DNA of 64,000 bases from Vibrio renipiscarius (GTDB lineage Bacteria; Pseudomonadota; Gammaproteobacteria; Enterobacterales; Vibrionaceae): assembly GCF_000827885.1 (NCBI RefSeq), contig NZ_JTKH01000003.1, forward strand, positions 451,918 through 515,917. The letters run 5' to 3'. Shown here piece by piece: positions 8,438 through 16,530 of the stretch; position 1 is the first letter of the stretch, and each line of letters begins with the position of its first letter. A program made the translations under genes and the position numbers. The notes under the pieces were generated by a model that worked only from the letters and a program-made list of their open reading frames with translations, was not told the DNA's origin and did not search any database.

Positions 8438-8773
8438 ATGAGTAAAAGCAACGTATTACATCACGTTAATGAACAGTCTCTAAATGACCTTATTCGCCGC
8501 CATGAATCATTCACTTTAACGAATGTGAAAAATTTCAACCAAACGGTGAAGAAGGTAGAGCGACTAATAGAAAAACAAGGTCTTTCGTGCCGTATATATA
8601 CCGCAGGACGCTCTGCCACTATGGCAGCAGCTCTGGCCTCAGGACCCGCAGTCATCTTTGGCTTAGCTTCTGCCGCAGCTATTGCGACACACAAAATAGC
8701 GACGTTAAACCCTGACTATGAAATCGCTAAGTATCCACTGGCTGAAAAGCTTGTAGTGAACTTTAAGAAGTAA
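8438..8773 (+). CDS. Small hypothetical protein with hydrophobic segment
   Basis: A 111-residue protein. Residues 1-55 are charged and helical; a glycine/alanine-rich hydrophobic stretch (about 60-86, containing AAALASGPAVIFGLASAAA) could be one membrane span or a hairpin; the tail is basic. The start at 8438 is chosen because GAGGAT lies 8 bp upstream; an earlier in-frame ATG at 8354 has no ribosome site and adds a cysteine-rich stretch that looks non-coding. Function unknown. The hydrophobic block recalls small membrane-active proteins, but that is speculation. Confidence 0.6.
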   Translation: MSKSNVLHHVNEQSLNDLIRRHESFTLTNVKNFNQTVKKVERLIEKQGLSCRIYTAGRSATMAAALASGPAVIFGLASAAAIATHKIATLNPDYEIAKYPLAEKLVVNFKK

Positions 8774-8879
8774 CCCTTACTAGGGCTGTGTGGCCACCAG
8801 TCCTCCCATTTTTCCCGCGTTCTCTCCAAAACATTCATGTCTTGGGGCCAGATAAGTGTGCTTAAAATTTGGTGGTCCT

Positions 8880-9578
8880 ATGTCTACTAGTACAAATCGA
8901 CGAAGTGCCGAGCACCTCGAATTGATATTCGAGATTTATTCATTAATCCCCACAATACGGAAAATAACAGCACGTGAACTGCACCTTGCTCTTAGCGATA
9001 AAGGGATCACCCGAAGTAAACGCACTATCCAGCGCGGCCTTGATTGCTTATTGGCTTACTTTGATGTTGAACAGGATGCGACAAGCAAGCCTTATGGTTA
9101 CCGCCGTACAGCGAATTCAAAACTGGCTTTAGGTCCTCGTGAACACATGGTGTTTTTGTGGGCAGAAGCCTACTTAAAAACGCTTTTACCACGTTCTTAC
9201 CATCTCATGGTGGATAGTGCTTTCGCACCTTTTAGCACTCTAAGTACCAAGCGCAAACTGATCGATATTCGGCCGCCAGTCACTACTTACTCCAACGAAA
9301 CAAGCAGTATGGTTTTTGAAACCTTATGTACTGCCGTGTTTTACCAACGTGAAGTTAGGTTATCACTCATAAACCTACCTAAGAGCCTGTATGTCAACCC
9401 ATTGGGATTTATCGTGGAGCAAGACCATTTTTACCTTGCATACCAATATCGAGACAGCTTTCACGTAGTCCTCATCAATAAGGTTTTGTCTGCGTATCTA
9501 ACCACTTTTGCTTATCACTACCCCAACAATTTTTCACTTAACAACATTCCCCTTTCCAAGAAGGAACTCACACCATGA
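8880..9578 (+). CDS. WYL-domain transcriptional regulator
   Basis: A 232-residue protein with an N-terminal HTH (about 8-65, including a TRSKRTIQRGLDCL recognition-helix region) and a C-terminal WYL-like sensor domain with LYVNPLGFIVEQDHFYLAYQ near 175-194. WYL regulators are frequent in prophage, island and defence loci and are thought to sense nucleic-acid ligands. The start at 8880 follows GGTGGTCCT; an upstream start at 8856 adds eight poorly supported residues. Its stop overlaps the start of the lipoprotein gene by ATGA, so the two are co-expressed. Confidence 0.82.
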   Translation: MSTSTNRRSAEHLELIFEIYSLIPTIRKITARELHLALSDKGITRSKRTIQRGLDCLLAYFDVEQDATSKPYGYRRTANSKLALGPREHMVFLWAEAYLKTLLPRSYHLMVDSAFAPFSTLSTKRKLIDIRPPVTTYSNETSSMVFETLCTAVFYQREVRLSLINLPKSLYVNPLGFIVEQDHFYLAYQYRDSFHVVLINKVLSAYLTTFAYHYPNNFSLNNIPLSKKELTP

Positions 9579-11056
9579 AACACACAACGATAAAAACGAC
9601 CTTGAGCATATCTGGGTTATTACTACTCGCCGCATGTGGCGGTGGTAGCGATAGTAATGGAGGTAGTACTAATCCAAGTACGTCTGCCAAAGTTGGCGGA
9701 CTGGCGATTGATGGTTATGTTGAAGGTGCTACCGCATTCCTCGACTACAACTTCAATGGTGTGATGGATGAGGATGAACCTCGTGACATCACTGATCAAA
9801 ACGGGCGCTTCGATTTTGCTATTGAAGAAGATGACTTAATCTGTAAAGAGTACTCGCCAATTATCGTTGATGTACCTGCTGGTGCGTACGACAGCGATTA
9901 TGGGTTAGTTAATAAACCTTATCGCTTAACCTTTCCACCCTCATTCTCATCTGACAACGTCGGCGAAGATGTATTTGCTACGACTCCATTCACTACAGTG
10001 ATTTGGTCAGCTGTTGAAACGGATCTATTGCAAAGTGGTGTAAGCAACTGCAAAGAGTTAGCTGCTAATACTGAAGCGCAAAACAAAGTTTCACGTCTAG
10101 TCGCCGAGAAGGAATACGAGTTGGGTAACCGCTACAACATTCCTGCTAACGAGCTATACGCAGACTTCATCGCTTCTGGTAACACCGAGCAGCATCAACT
10201 AGCCCAGCTTCTAACCAGCGGTCTAGCAAAAGGCTACGCTGAAACTTCAGCTCTAGTCGATGCGAACCCTAACGCTTGGAAAGCTACAGTTGAGTACTAC
10301 GTTGAGAAAGACGACGCAGGCAATTTCACTAAGTGGTATCGCGAAGAACGCGTGTTCGATGCCGACACACATTCTCTACGTGTATTTGAAGTATCTGCTG
10401 ACTTAGAAACTGTAGGCCGTCTCATCGTTTACCGTAACAAAATCAAAGCCGAAGAAGGCGCGGTGCAAAAATACACTGATGACCTAATCGACTACCTGCC
10501 AGAAATCAGCAAATACGGTTGTGGTTTAACTAATGATTACGTACAGAACTCAAAAGACTACGGCAACGACACAGTTACATTCTCTGTATCAGCTTCTGTT
10601 CTAGTTGACGACCATACTGCATGTGCAGATCCACTCGTGTACTCTTCTAGCGTACCTTACGCTAACGTCATTCGTGAATTGAAAGACGGCAATGTGTTAC
10701 TACAAGCTGGTATGTGGGGTTTTGACTTTGGTAACGATGCTGTTATCGATGACCTAATCAACGATGGTTTGTACTCTAACATCACAGACCCAACAGTGCT
10801 GGACCAGTTCTCAACTTGGAACTACTCACTGGACTCAACTGAATCTTACGATGCATCACGTTGGACACGTACATCAGTTGTAAGTACAGCTGAGAAAAAT
10901 GTCATCACAGACGTGAACAGCAAGGGTATCTGGATTGTACGTACCACTTACCCTAACGGCACTCACCAAACGCAGTGTGGTGACTCTCTAGATACTTTAG
11001 TGGACGTGGCTCATATGGGGATGTGTGAAGAACTGCCCATAGTGCCTTCTAACTAA
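9575..11056 (+). CDS. Outer-membrane or periplasmic lipoprotein
   Basis: A 493-residue lipoprotein: a basic N-terminus, a hydrophobic segment and lipobox LLAACGGGSD with the lipidated Cys at 21, then a Gly/Ser linker. Residues 43-80 (DYNFNGVMDEDEPRDITDQN) form an acidic Ca-binding-like turn of a carboxypeptidase-regulatory/Ig-like repeat. The remaining region is acidic with a few cysteines and no recognised domain. The ATG overlaps the WYL regulator stop. Codon use is smoother than in adjacent genes, in particular after residue 140. Role unknown; a surface lipoprotein controlled by the adjacent regulator is the simplest reading. Confidence 0.8.
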   Translation: MKHTTIKTTLSISGLLLLAACGGGSDSNGGSTNPSTSAKVGGLAIDGYVEGATAFLDYNFNGVMDEDEPRDITDQNGRFDFAIEEDDLICKEYSPIIVDVPAGAYDSDYGLVNKPYRLTFPPSFSSDNVGEDVFATTPFTTVIWSAVETDLLQSGVSNCKELAANTEAQNKVSRLVAEKEYELGNRYNIPANELYADFIASGNTEQHQLAQLLTSGLAKGYAETSALVDANPNAWKATVEYYVEKDDAGNFTKWYREERVFDADTHSLRVFEVSADLETVGRLIVYRNKIKAEEGAVQKYTDDLIDYLPEISKYGCGLTNDYVQNSKDYGNDTVTFSVSASVLVDDHTACADPLVYSSSVPYANVIRELKDGNVLLQAGMWGFDFGNDAVIDDLINDGLYSNITDPTVLDQFSTWNYSLDSTESYDASRWTRTSVVSTAEKNVITDVNSKGIWIVRTTYPNGTHQTQCGDSLDTLVDVAHMGMCEELPIVPSN

Positions 11057-11069
11057 TCATAACGAGTCG

Positions 11070-11089
11070 AGAGGGGATCGCTCCCCTCT
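11070..11089. terminator. Hairpin between convergent genes
   Basis: Perfect 8-bp stem AGAGGGGA / TCCCCTCT with loop TCGC, placed between the convergent lipoprotein and Gp2-like genes. It lacks a strong T run on either strand, so termination strength is uncertain, but its position fits a bidirectional terminator. Confidence 0.6.
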
Positions 11090-11092
11090 TAT

Positions 11093-11737
11093 CTAAGTTC
11101 GAGAACACCCAAAACTTCGATATCTATCGCCGTAGTGTTTTGTCTCAACTTTGGCTAAGTAGCTGACTCGTTTAAATAGATCATCTAACTGCTGGTCAAA
11201 CCTATCTGAATTAAATTCTAACCAATAGGTCGGGTTCTCGGGGAAGTGGACCAAGGTATCACCTTCATCGGCTTTTATATCCAACGCTCGACACCACGCC
11301 CTCTTTATCATGTCTGATAAGTTACCTTTTTGCTCGAACCTACCAAGAGAATGGTAGACGTCTTTGTTCAATAACAAGACAAGGTGGTAATGGTGGCTCA
11401 ATGACGTGCTTCTTTCTTTACACCAAGCATATCGAACCTTACAACTACGAGCAGTTTGACCTCTCCTTTTTTTTCGACTGAGATCAGCTTGAATCTGAGC
11501 ATCCAACGAAGCAATTAGGTTCTTTATTACACTAGAGTCATCAAACAATAAGGACTTCGCTAAACGTAAGTCCACTCTAATCGCTGTCGTTCGAGGGTAT
11601 TGTGTAACAGCTTTATCAATCGTGTCGTATAACCTATCGAGATAGTTAAGAACTAAACCACCTTTGGGTGTCAGGATTGGTAATCCGTTAAATGTATCAC
11701 TTGTCGTCGTTTTAAGTTTTTTGGTTCTGAAGCTCAT
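11093..11737 (-). CDS. Inovirus Gp2 / YagK-YfjJ family protein, HUH Rep-like
   Basis: A 214-residue protein of the inovirus Gp2 (YagK/YfjJ C-terminal) family, seen in P4-like and other genomic islands. Seen: an HYHLVLLLN strand with the HxH pair at 116 and 118, which matches the HUH metal motif of rolling-circle Rep proteins, and a SYLAK segment with Y193 and K196, matching the catalytic Tyr motif (YxxK). Upstream residues 50-65 (TTAIRVDLRL) fit the first Rep strand. Inferred: a nicking or replication-related protein of the element. It converges on the lipoprotein gene and lies downstream of the frameshifted winged-helix gene. Confidence 0.78.
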   Translation of the reverse strand: MSFRTKKLKTTTSDTFNGLPILTPKGGLVLNYLDRLYDTIDKAVTQYPRTTAIRVDLRLAKSLLFDDSSVIKNLIASLDAQIQADLSRKKRRGQTARSCKVRYAWCKERSTSLSHHYHLVLLLNKDVYHSLGRFEQKGNLSDMIKRAWCRALDIKADEGDTLVHFPENPTYWLEFNSDRFDQQLDDLFKRVSYLAKVETKHYGDRYRSFGCSRT

Positions 11738-12030
11738 CGCTATACCTGTTAGTCAATTTAATGGCATAGGATGGGTAGGCATGGTTATTTAATGAGGTTG
11801 AAACCTCAATCTAATGAGTGATGATGTTTCGTGGTTAATCCATGAACTATGGAGTAATAATATTACCATACCGCAGCAGCTACATAGTCAATGGGTCCTC
11901 AACTAGGTAATCCATCCTAGTTTTTATCTAAAGCTGATCAGAAAATCACATCTGCTCTATCTACTTTCGGTGACAAACCCTAGATTCAACGTATTGAAAC
12001 AACTCTGAAATAAAGTCCTCCCCTCAGTCA

Positions 12031-13020
12031 TCAAGTACTGCTTTTAATCCAAATCGAATAAGTGGTGTGTTCTTTTATCATTATGTTATCCAAATCCACG
12101 CCAATGACACGCCTTCTAGCGAGGGACTCACTGATATAATATTTTGAGCCGACGATATTCAGATCGTAAACGGTGTCATCAGTGCTATATGACGCCGAAA
12201 TATCACAAGAAGGATACTTCCCCTTTGTAGGTGAATAATGTTGAAAGTCATGAATCAATAGACTGATCGTTTTCAGCTTAGCATCGTGCCCACAATGTCC
12301 TCGAATCACTTTTGCTAATGACATGGCAAGTCCCAAAGAAAGAGAAATCAAACAACTCTTCCAAAAACAATGCGTATCTTCTAACCACTCAAGGTCGTTT
12401 TGTGCATGGAGGTATTTCTGAGTAAATATCGAGCCTTTCTGAACACGCTGCTGAAGTTCAGAATCTGACTCAAGCAACTGTTCCAGTTTTTCAAACTTAT
12501 CCATAGTTAGGGATTGCCAATACTTTACCAGTATCAAAGCCGTCAAGAGTTCTAACTTAGCCAAGATACCCAAAGTGAGTCTATGCAACCTTAAAAATGG
12601 GTCTAATTCGAGCTGCCGAAGGTTAAAATTATCGACACATTCTTTCTGCGATTGGTTAGCACCTAACATCTTATGCCTAGGTTTCAACCATAATTTCTTC
12701 CCGATTAAAAAAGAGAGTTTGAATGGCAGTTCGAAGTCAAACTCATACTTCAAAGAACACTCTTTACCAACTCTATAGACTAGGTAGCACTCGGGGGTCT
12801 CATAAATAAAGTCGCTGACGTTTTTTAATATTTCATCAACAAATAGGGCATTCCTTGTGTTTTTCCTCGGCGACAGAAAGCCTAAATCAATCTGATAACG
12901 CTTTCCAAACTTGCCGAAGTAGATCGGACATACTCCACCACCAGCCTCACATCTGATAAATCCAATGCTGCGTAGTGTTGCTAGTTGAGATTTCAGACGG
13001 CTTTGATTAATCCCCCCCCA
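12031..13020 (-). pseudogene. C-terminal part of a frameshifted two-winged-helix protein
   Basis: This minus-strand frame is open from 13020 to 12031 but has no ATG near its 5' end; the nearest conventional candidate is a TTG at 12753 deep inside the open frame. Its first residues INQSRLKSQLATLRSIGFIR complete a winged-helix begun by the C-terminus of the gene at 13007-13510 (EGKIRRLMGG). The two frames can only be joined within 13010-13020, which is almost entirely a run of eight G. With seven G the whole region would be one 492-residue protein. The rest (about 240 residues) has no recognised domain. It may be a broken gene, a phase-variable gene, a product of programmed slippage, or the result of a sequencing error. 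Confidence 0.7.
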
Positions 13021-13510
13021 TTAAGCGGCGTATTTTCCCTTCACTCAATAGCTCTTCACTTCCAGTTGCGGATGACTGAATAAAACCCAATTCATTTGCA
13101 TGAAGGATAAATATCCCGATCAAAAGAAGGTTTGAGGGCCTAAGTTTTAGCTCTTTTGCTTTTAGGGCAGTCTTAACTTCTGGTGAAAACACCTCCACAA
13201 ATGCCTCATGAACGGATAGCTCCCCCTCCTCCGTCAATGAGTCGATATAGACAGAATCAAAAGTGAACTCGTGCTTCCCATGCCTTACCTTTATAACCTC
13301 ACCTACACGGTGAGATTGAAGATATTCAAGTAATTCTGAAACGACCTTATGGGATACTCCAAAGCTATCACGAAGACGTGAAACGGATACATCGATCCTC
13401 TTTTCCCTGCCATTCATTCGCTCGAATATTATCGCTAAAAATAAGTATCGTCCTTCAGGAGAAAGTGGACCAATCTCAGATAAAAACTCAATAACACGCA
13501 CTAGATACAA
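13007..13510 (-). CDS. N-terminal part of the frameshifted winged-helix protein
   Basis: A 167-residue reading that starts at a TTG (13510; an in-frame GTG at 13501 is an alternative) directly after an in-frame stop, and ends in a G8 run followed by GAT TAA. Residues 15-75 (GRYLFLAIIFERMNGREKRI, then SVSRLRDSFGVSHKVVSELL) are a winged-helix DNA-binding domain; the last ten residues start a second one that continues in another frame. On its own the product would be a truncated DNA-binding protein. It diverges from the RHH gene at 13665, with an AT-rich promoter region between. A role as replication or transcription regulator of the island is inferred. Confidence 0.6.
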   Translation of the reverse strand: MYLVRVIEFLSEIGPLSPEGRYLFLAIIFERMNGREKRIDVSVSRLRDSFGVSHKVVSELLEYLQSHRVGEVIKVRHGKHEFTFDSVYIDSLTEEGELSVHEAFVEVFSPEVKTALKAKELKLRPSNLLLIGIFILHANELGFIQSSATGSEELLSEGKIRRLMGGD

Positions 13511-13664
13511 CCATATATACCCTATTTAATAATCAATAATAAGAAAACAACACAAGATTTAAAACTACATTAATCACAAAATTAAAACATGTTTAAATTA
13601 TTATTTTAAAGTTATATTTTTACGTATACCATCAGTTGAGCATAAACGAATGGGATAGAAGTTC

Positions 13665-14282
13665 ATGACAGAAAAATCACTCGAAAGCAGAATGAGTTGG
13701 TTCAAAGCAGATGACCGAGAGATGGCAATCTGGTTAAGAAGCTATGCTAAAAGGCATACATGGATAGAAGATTTGGCGAGTAAGGATACGCCCGATAGAT
13801 CCCAACTCGACATTAGCTTTGCTCAGAATTTCATCAACAACTGGACTAACACGGAGTCAGTCAGCAACGATGATAAATATCAGGTAAATTTGTTAAGAAG
13901 TGCTTGGCGTAGCTATTCAAACCGAACCAAAACATCAACATTTTCGTTGTCTAAAAATGCGCAAAAATCTCTCGACTACCTATCGAAACGACTGAATGTA
14001 TCTAAAACATATGTAGTGAATGAAACGCTTGTTGCAGCAGTTAAACTCATCAAGAACAACAAAAACAAGAAATTCGAAGCCAACCTTTTACTTCCACAAT
14101 TGGACCGAGAAGAGCACGTACTTGATTCACTTCTAGAAGAACTATTGGATATTGATGAACTAAAAAAGGAAATTGCAGACTTGAAAGCAGAGAATGCAGT
14201 CTTACAGGAATCACTAGTGAGCAATCAAAATGTTACTCCCAAGCCTGAACGTGCACTAGGTCAGAGACGACGACCAGATTGA
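13665..14282 (+). CDS. Ribbon-helix-helix protein with C-terminal coiled coil
   Basis: A 205-residue basic/acidic helical protein. Residues 1-85 are mostly helical; 91-130 (STFSLSKNAQKSLDYLSKRL followed by NVSKTYVVNETL) form a ribbon-helix-helix DNA-binding motif; 150-185 (ELLDIDELKKEIADLKAEN) is a coiled coil with heptads. The order helical N-domain, RHH, coiled coil recalls the chromosome organiser MatP, though identity is low by eye. It is the last gene before the putative attachment site. I cannot assign a function; a DNA-organising, partition or regulatory protein of the island is the best inference. Confidence 0.75.
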   Translation: MTEKSLESRMSWFKADDREMAIWLRSYAKRHTWIEDLASKDTPDRSQLDISFAQNFINNWTNTESVSNDDKYQVNLLRSAWRSYSNRTKTSTFSLSKNAQKSLDYLSKRLNVSKTYVVNETLVAAVKLIKNNKNKKFEANLLLPQLDREEHVLDSLLEELLDIDELKKEIADLKAENAVLQESLVSNQNVTPKPERALGQRRRPD

Positions 14283-14510
14283 TTTACTATTAGAATCCAC
14301 AGAAAGAATAATGTAATGACATGAAAATGAGGCAAACGAATGACGTTATCTGCCACATACTCTCCTTCTACTTACGTTAAATAGCGCCACAAAAAGTGAT
14401 AGAAAATCACTGAGATTACGCGAAGCAATTACTTTTAGGAACCACCTTAGGAACCTGTAAAAAAATCAAATCGACATAAATTGATAACTTTCAATGAATT
14501 AAACGTTAAA
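14283..14510. other. Non-coding right edge of the island
   Basis: AT-rich sequence between the RHH gene and the putative attachment site. I see no open frame with a ribosome site on either strand. TTAGGAACCACCTTAGGAAC near 14433-14454 is a short direct repeat (TTAGGAAC twice), of unknown meaning. Confidence 0.5.
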
Positions 14511-14532
14511 TTCAACTTACGCCAGCCCACCA
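14511..14532 (+). other. Putative attachment site resembling the ssrA (tmRNA) 3' end
   Basis: TTCAACTTACGCCAGCCCAC-CA resembles the conserved tmRNA 3' end (T-loop TTCAACTCCCGCCAGCTCC ending ACCA in E. coli), differing at two positions and lacking one T. It is on the plus strand and is followed by a terminator. Several Vibrio islands insert at ssrA, which leaves a copy of the 3' end at the far side. Here accessory genes end and ordinary chromosome begins, so this is a candidate attR. The intact ssrA would be expected left of the window. Confidence 0.5.
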
Positions 14533-14544
14533 AACGTTTGGAAA

Positions 14545-14573
14545 GGGCCAACTCGCAAGAGTTGGCCCTTTTT
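14545..14573 (+). terminator. Strong rho-independent terminator beside the putative att site
   Basis: Perfect 10-bp stem GGGCCAACTC / GAGTTGGCCC with GCAA loop and a T run (14569-14573). No complete plus-strand gene directly precedes it, other than the distant RHH gene, so it may be the displaced terminator of ssrA. Confidence 0.85.
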
Positions 14574-14718
14574 GTATTTAGCGCAATAACATTTTCAAAA
14601 CTGGATATAAGTAAACCAGCTGATCCCTTCCCACTCAACTGCCTATAAAACCATAATGAACCCGGTAAAAGACAAGGCTTGAGCCTGTTGTTATTCGTTG
14701 CGGTCCAAGAGTACAGTT

Positions 14719-15615
14719 CTAAATAAGATACCTTGGATTCGCTCGCAGCCAGTCCACTACTGCTTGATTAAATTTAACCAACTTTGACGGTGTGATCCTG
14801 CGCTGCGCGTAAATCAAACTCAGCTTATGAGACTTGGCCGACCATTGCGGTAATACTTGCAACAACTCTCCTCGCTCAATCATTGCTTCCACATGCATAA
14901 ACGGAACACAAGCCAGCCCCATACCTTGTTGTGCCAAAGACAGAATAGCCGTGTAGGTGTTGGCTCGAATATGCCCCGTCACTTGCTTAAAGACAATCTC
15001 ATCTCCTCGCACCAATTGCAGGTGGTTCCAACGCTCATTTTGACTATTCAGCACAAATGGTAGCTGTTCAATATTGTCTATGGTAACCGTCTCTAAAGTG
15101 GTGAAAAAATCCGGCGCGGCAACTAATACGTTACGCATATCACCCAATTCTTTTGCTACCACATCCTCTGGCAATGTATCAAAGGCACGAATCGCCACAT
15201 CAAACTCACCTAGCTCGATACGCTTTTTTTCTGGGCCAAAATCACAGATCACCTCAACTTTTGGGTTTTGTTGGCAATATGTCGGGATAACGCTCTGGCA
15301 CAGTGAGCGCCCAAACTCTAATGGTGCGGTGATTCTCAACTCACCACTAATCTCTTGCGCCATGTCTCGCACCCGCATTTCAGCTTCTGTTGCCAACAAT
15401 TGAATCTGTTTTGCCCGCGTTAATAAGTCACGGCCAGATTCGGTCAAGCTAATCGAACGAGTGGTGCGATGGAAGAGCTTACTATTTAGTGACATTTCTA
15501 AACGCTGAATATGCCGAGAAACCAGCCCTTTCGATACATCCAATACATCCGCCGCTTTAGTAAAGCTGCCCTCTTGCGCCACCGTCAAAAAAGTCTGTAG
15601 ATAGGTCAAATTCAT
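14719..15615 (-). CDS. LysR-family transcriptional regulator (CrgA-like)
   Basis: About 300 residues: an N-terminal winged HTH (MNLTYLQTFLTVAQEGSFTK, then the recognition region VSKGLVSRHIQRLE) and a C-terminal periplasmic-binding-protein-like effector domain. The start at 15615 matches the usual LysR N-terminus; ATGs at 15618 and 15627 are also possible. It diverges from the short-chain dehydrogenase gene at 15715, the classic arrangement in which a LysR protein controls the adjacent gene from the shared 99-bp intergenic region. The effector is unknown. Confidence 0.9.
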   Translation of the reverse strand: MNLTYLQTFLTVAQEGSFTKAADVLDVSKGLVSRHIQRLEMSLNSKLFHRTTRSISLTESGRDLLTRAKQIQLLATEAEMRVRDMAQEISGELRITAPLEFGRSLCQSVIPTYCQQNPKVEVICDFGPEKKRIELGEFDVAIRAFDTLPEDVVAKELGDMRNVLVAAPDFFTTLETVTIDNIEQLPFVLNSQNERWNHLQLVRGDEIVFKQVTGHIRANTYTAILSLAQQGMGLACVPFMHVEAMIERGELLQVLPQWSAKSHKLSLIYAQRRITPSKLVKFNQAVVDWLRANPRYLI

Positions 15616-15714
15616 CATTAACACCATTTAGTAAACAGTGCGCTCATTTTGTGTGGTTTTTCTGTAACTCTCAACACCATAAGATACAAAACATAAACAC
15701 AGCGGAGAAAAACA

Positions 15715-16323
15715 ATGAAAATTTTAGTAATCGGGGCAGCAGGTACCATTGGTTCAGAAGTCACTCAAGCACTTCAAGAGCAGCACGAGGTGGTAATGGC
15801 TGGTAAATCAAGTGGTGATGTACAAATTGATATTACCGATCCCAATTCAATTCATGCTGCACTAGATAAAATTGGTAAACTTGATGGCATCATTTGTGCT
15901 GCTGGCGATGTGGTCTTTAATACCTTTGAAAAAATTAGCCGTGAAGAGTGGGATGTCGGCATTAATAGCCGTTTAATGGGACAAGTTAATTTGGCACAAA
16001 TTGCCCTCAGCTACCTGAACGATAATGGCAGCATCACACTGACCAGCGGTATCGTTGCTGATTATCCGATTGCCTATGGTGTCAGCGCCGCGACGCTCAA
16101 TGGCGCACTTGAGCACTTTGTAATGGCCGTATCACACGAACTACCACGTGGAATTCGTATCAATGCGGTTAGCCCAACAGTTGTGAGTGAATCACTGGCT
16201 ACTTATGGTGACTACTTCCCTGGTTTTCATTCTATGGCTGCAAAAGATGTCGCGAAATCTTACCTACGTAGTACGTTAGGCATTGAAAATGGTCAAACCT
16301 TCAAAGCATTTGCTGGTAACTAA
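15715..16323 (+). CDS. Short-chain dehydrogenase-like protein lacking the catalytic lysine
   Basis: A 202-residue Rossmann protein. Seen: the dinucleotide-binding GAAGTIG at 7-13, CAAGDV near 61-66 in place of the usual NNAG strand, S111 in LTSG, and Y121; the expected YxxxK motif reads YGVSA so the lysine position (125) is Ala. Family members with this variant exist but their activity is not well defined. GGAG lies 9 bp before the ATG. It is probably regulated by the divergent LysR gene, and a strong terminator follows. Likely an NAD(P)-binding oxidoreductase or sensor in the cytosol. Confidence 0.88.
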   Translation: MKILVIGAAGTIGSEVTQALQEQHEVVMAGKSSGDVQIDITDPNSIHAALDKIGKLDGIICAAGDVVFNTFEKISREEWDVGINSRLMGQVNLAQIALSYLNDNGSITLTSGIVADYPIAYGVSAATLNGALEHFVMAVSHELPRGIRINAVSPTVVSESLATYGDYFPGFHSMAAKDVAKSYLRSTLGIENGQTFKAFAGN

Positions 16324-16340
16324 CGTCCTTTCCTAGACAT

Positions 16341-16364
16341 AGCCGCTCTATTGAGCGGCTTTTA
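16341..16364 (+). terminator. Terminator after the short-chain dehydrogenase gene
   Basis: Perfect stem AGCCGCTC / GAGCGGCT with a TATT loop followed by TTTTA, 17 bp after the stop codon. Confidence 0.85.
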
Positions 16365-16530
16365 CGTCATTATCAAGTATCAATACTCGTGGCTAAAAGC
16401 GCCCCGCCTCTCCTCTAACACAAACTTCCGTTCAAGCTGTTATTATCACGCTACACTATAAAAATGAACGAGTTGCATCACTACTCGTTCTTTCCCTCCC
16501 AGACAAATAACAACAAAAGAGGATAAGACT

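Noticed and set aside
12031..12753. Independent gene starting at TTG 12753
   Set aside because: The same frame is open for another 267 bases upstream and completes a winged helix with the preceding frame, so a start there is unlikely.
1..14535. CRISPR array or integron attC cluster in the island
   Set aside because: I looked for regularly spaced direct repeats and attC-like inverted repeats and saw none.
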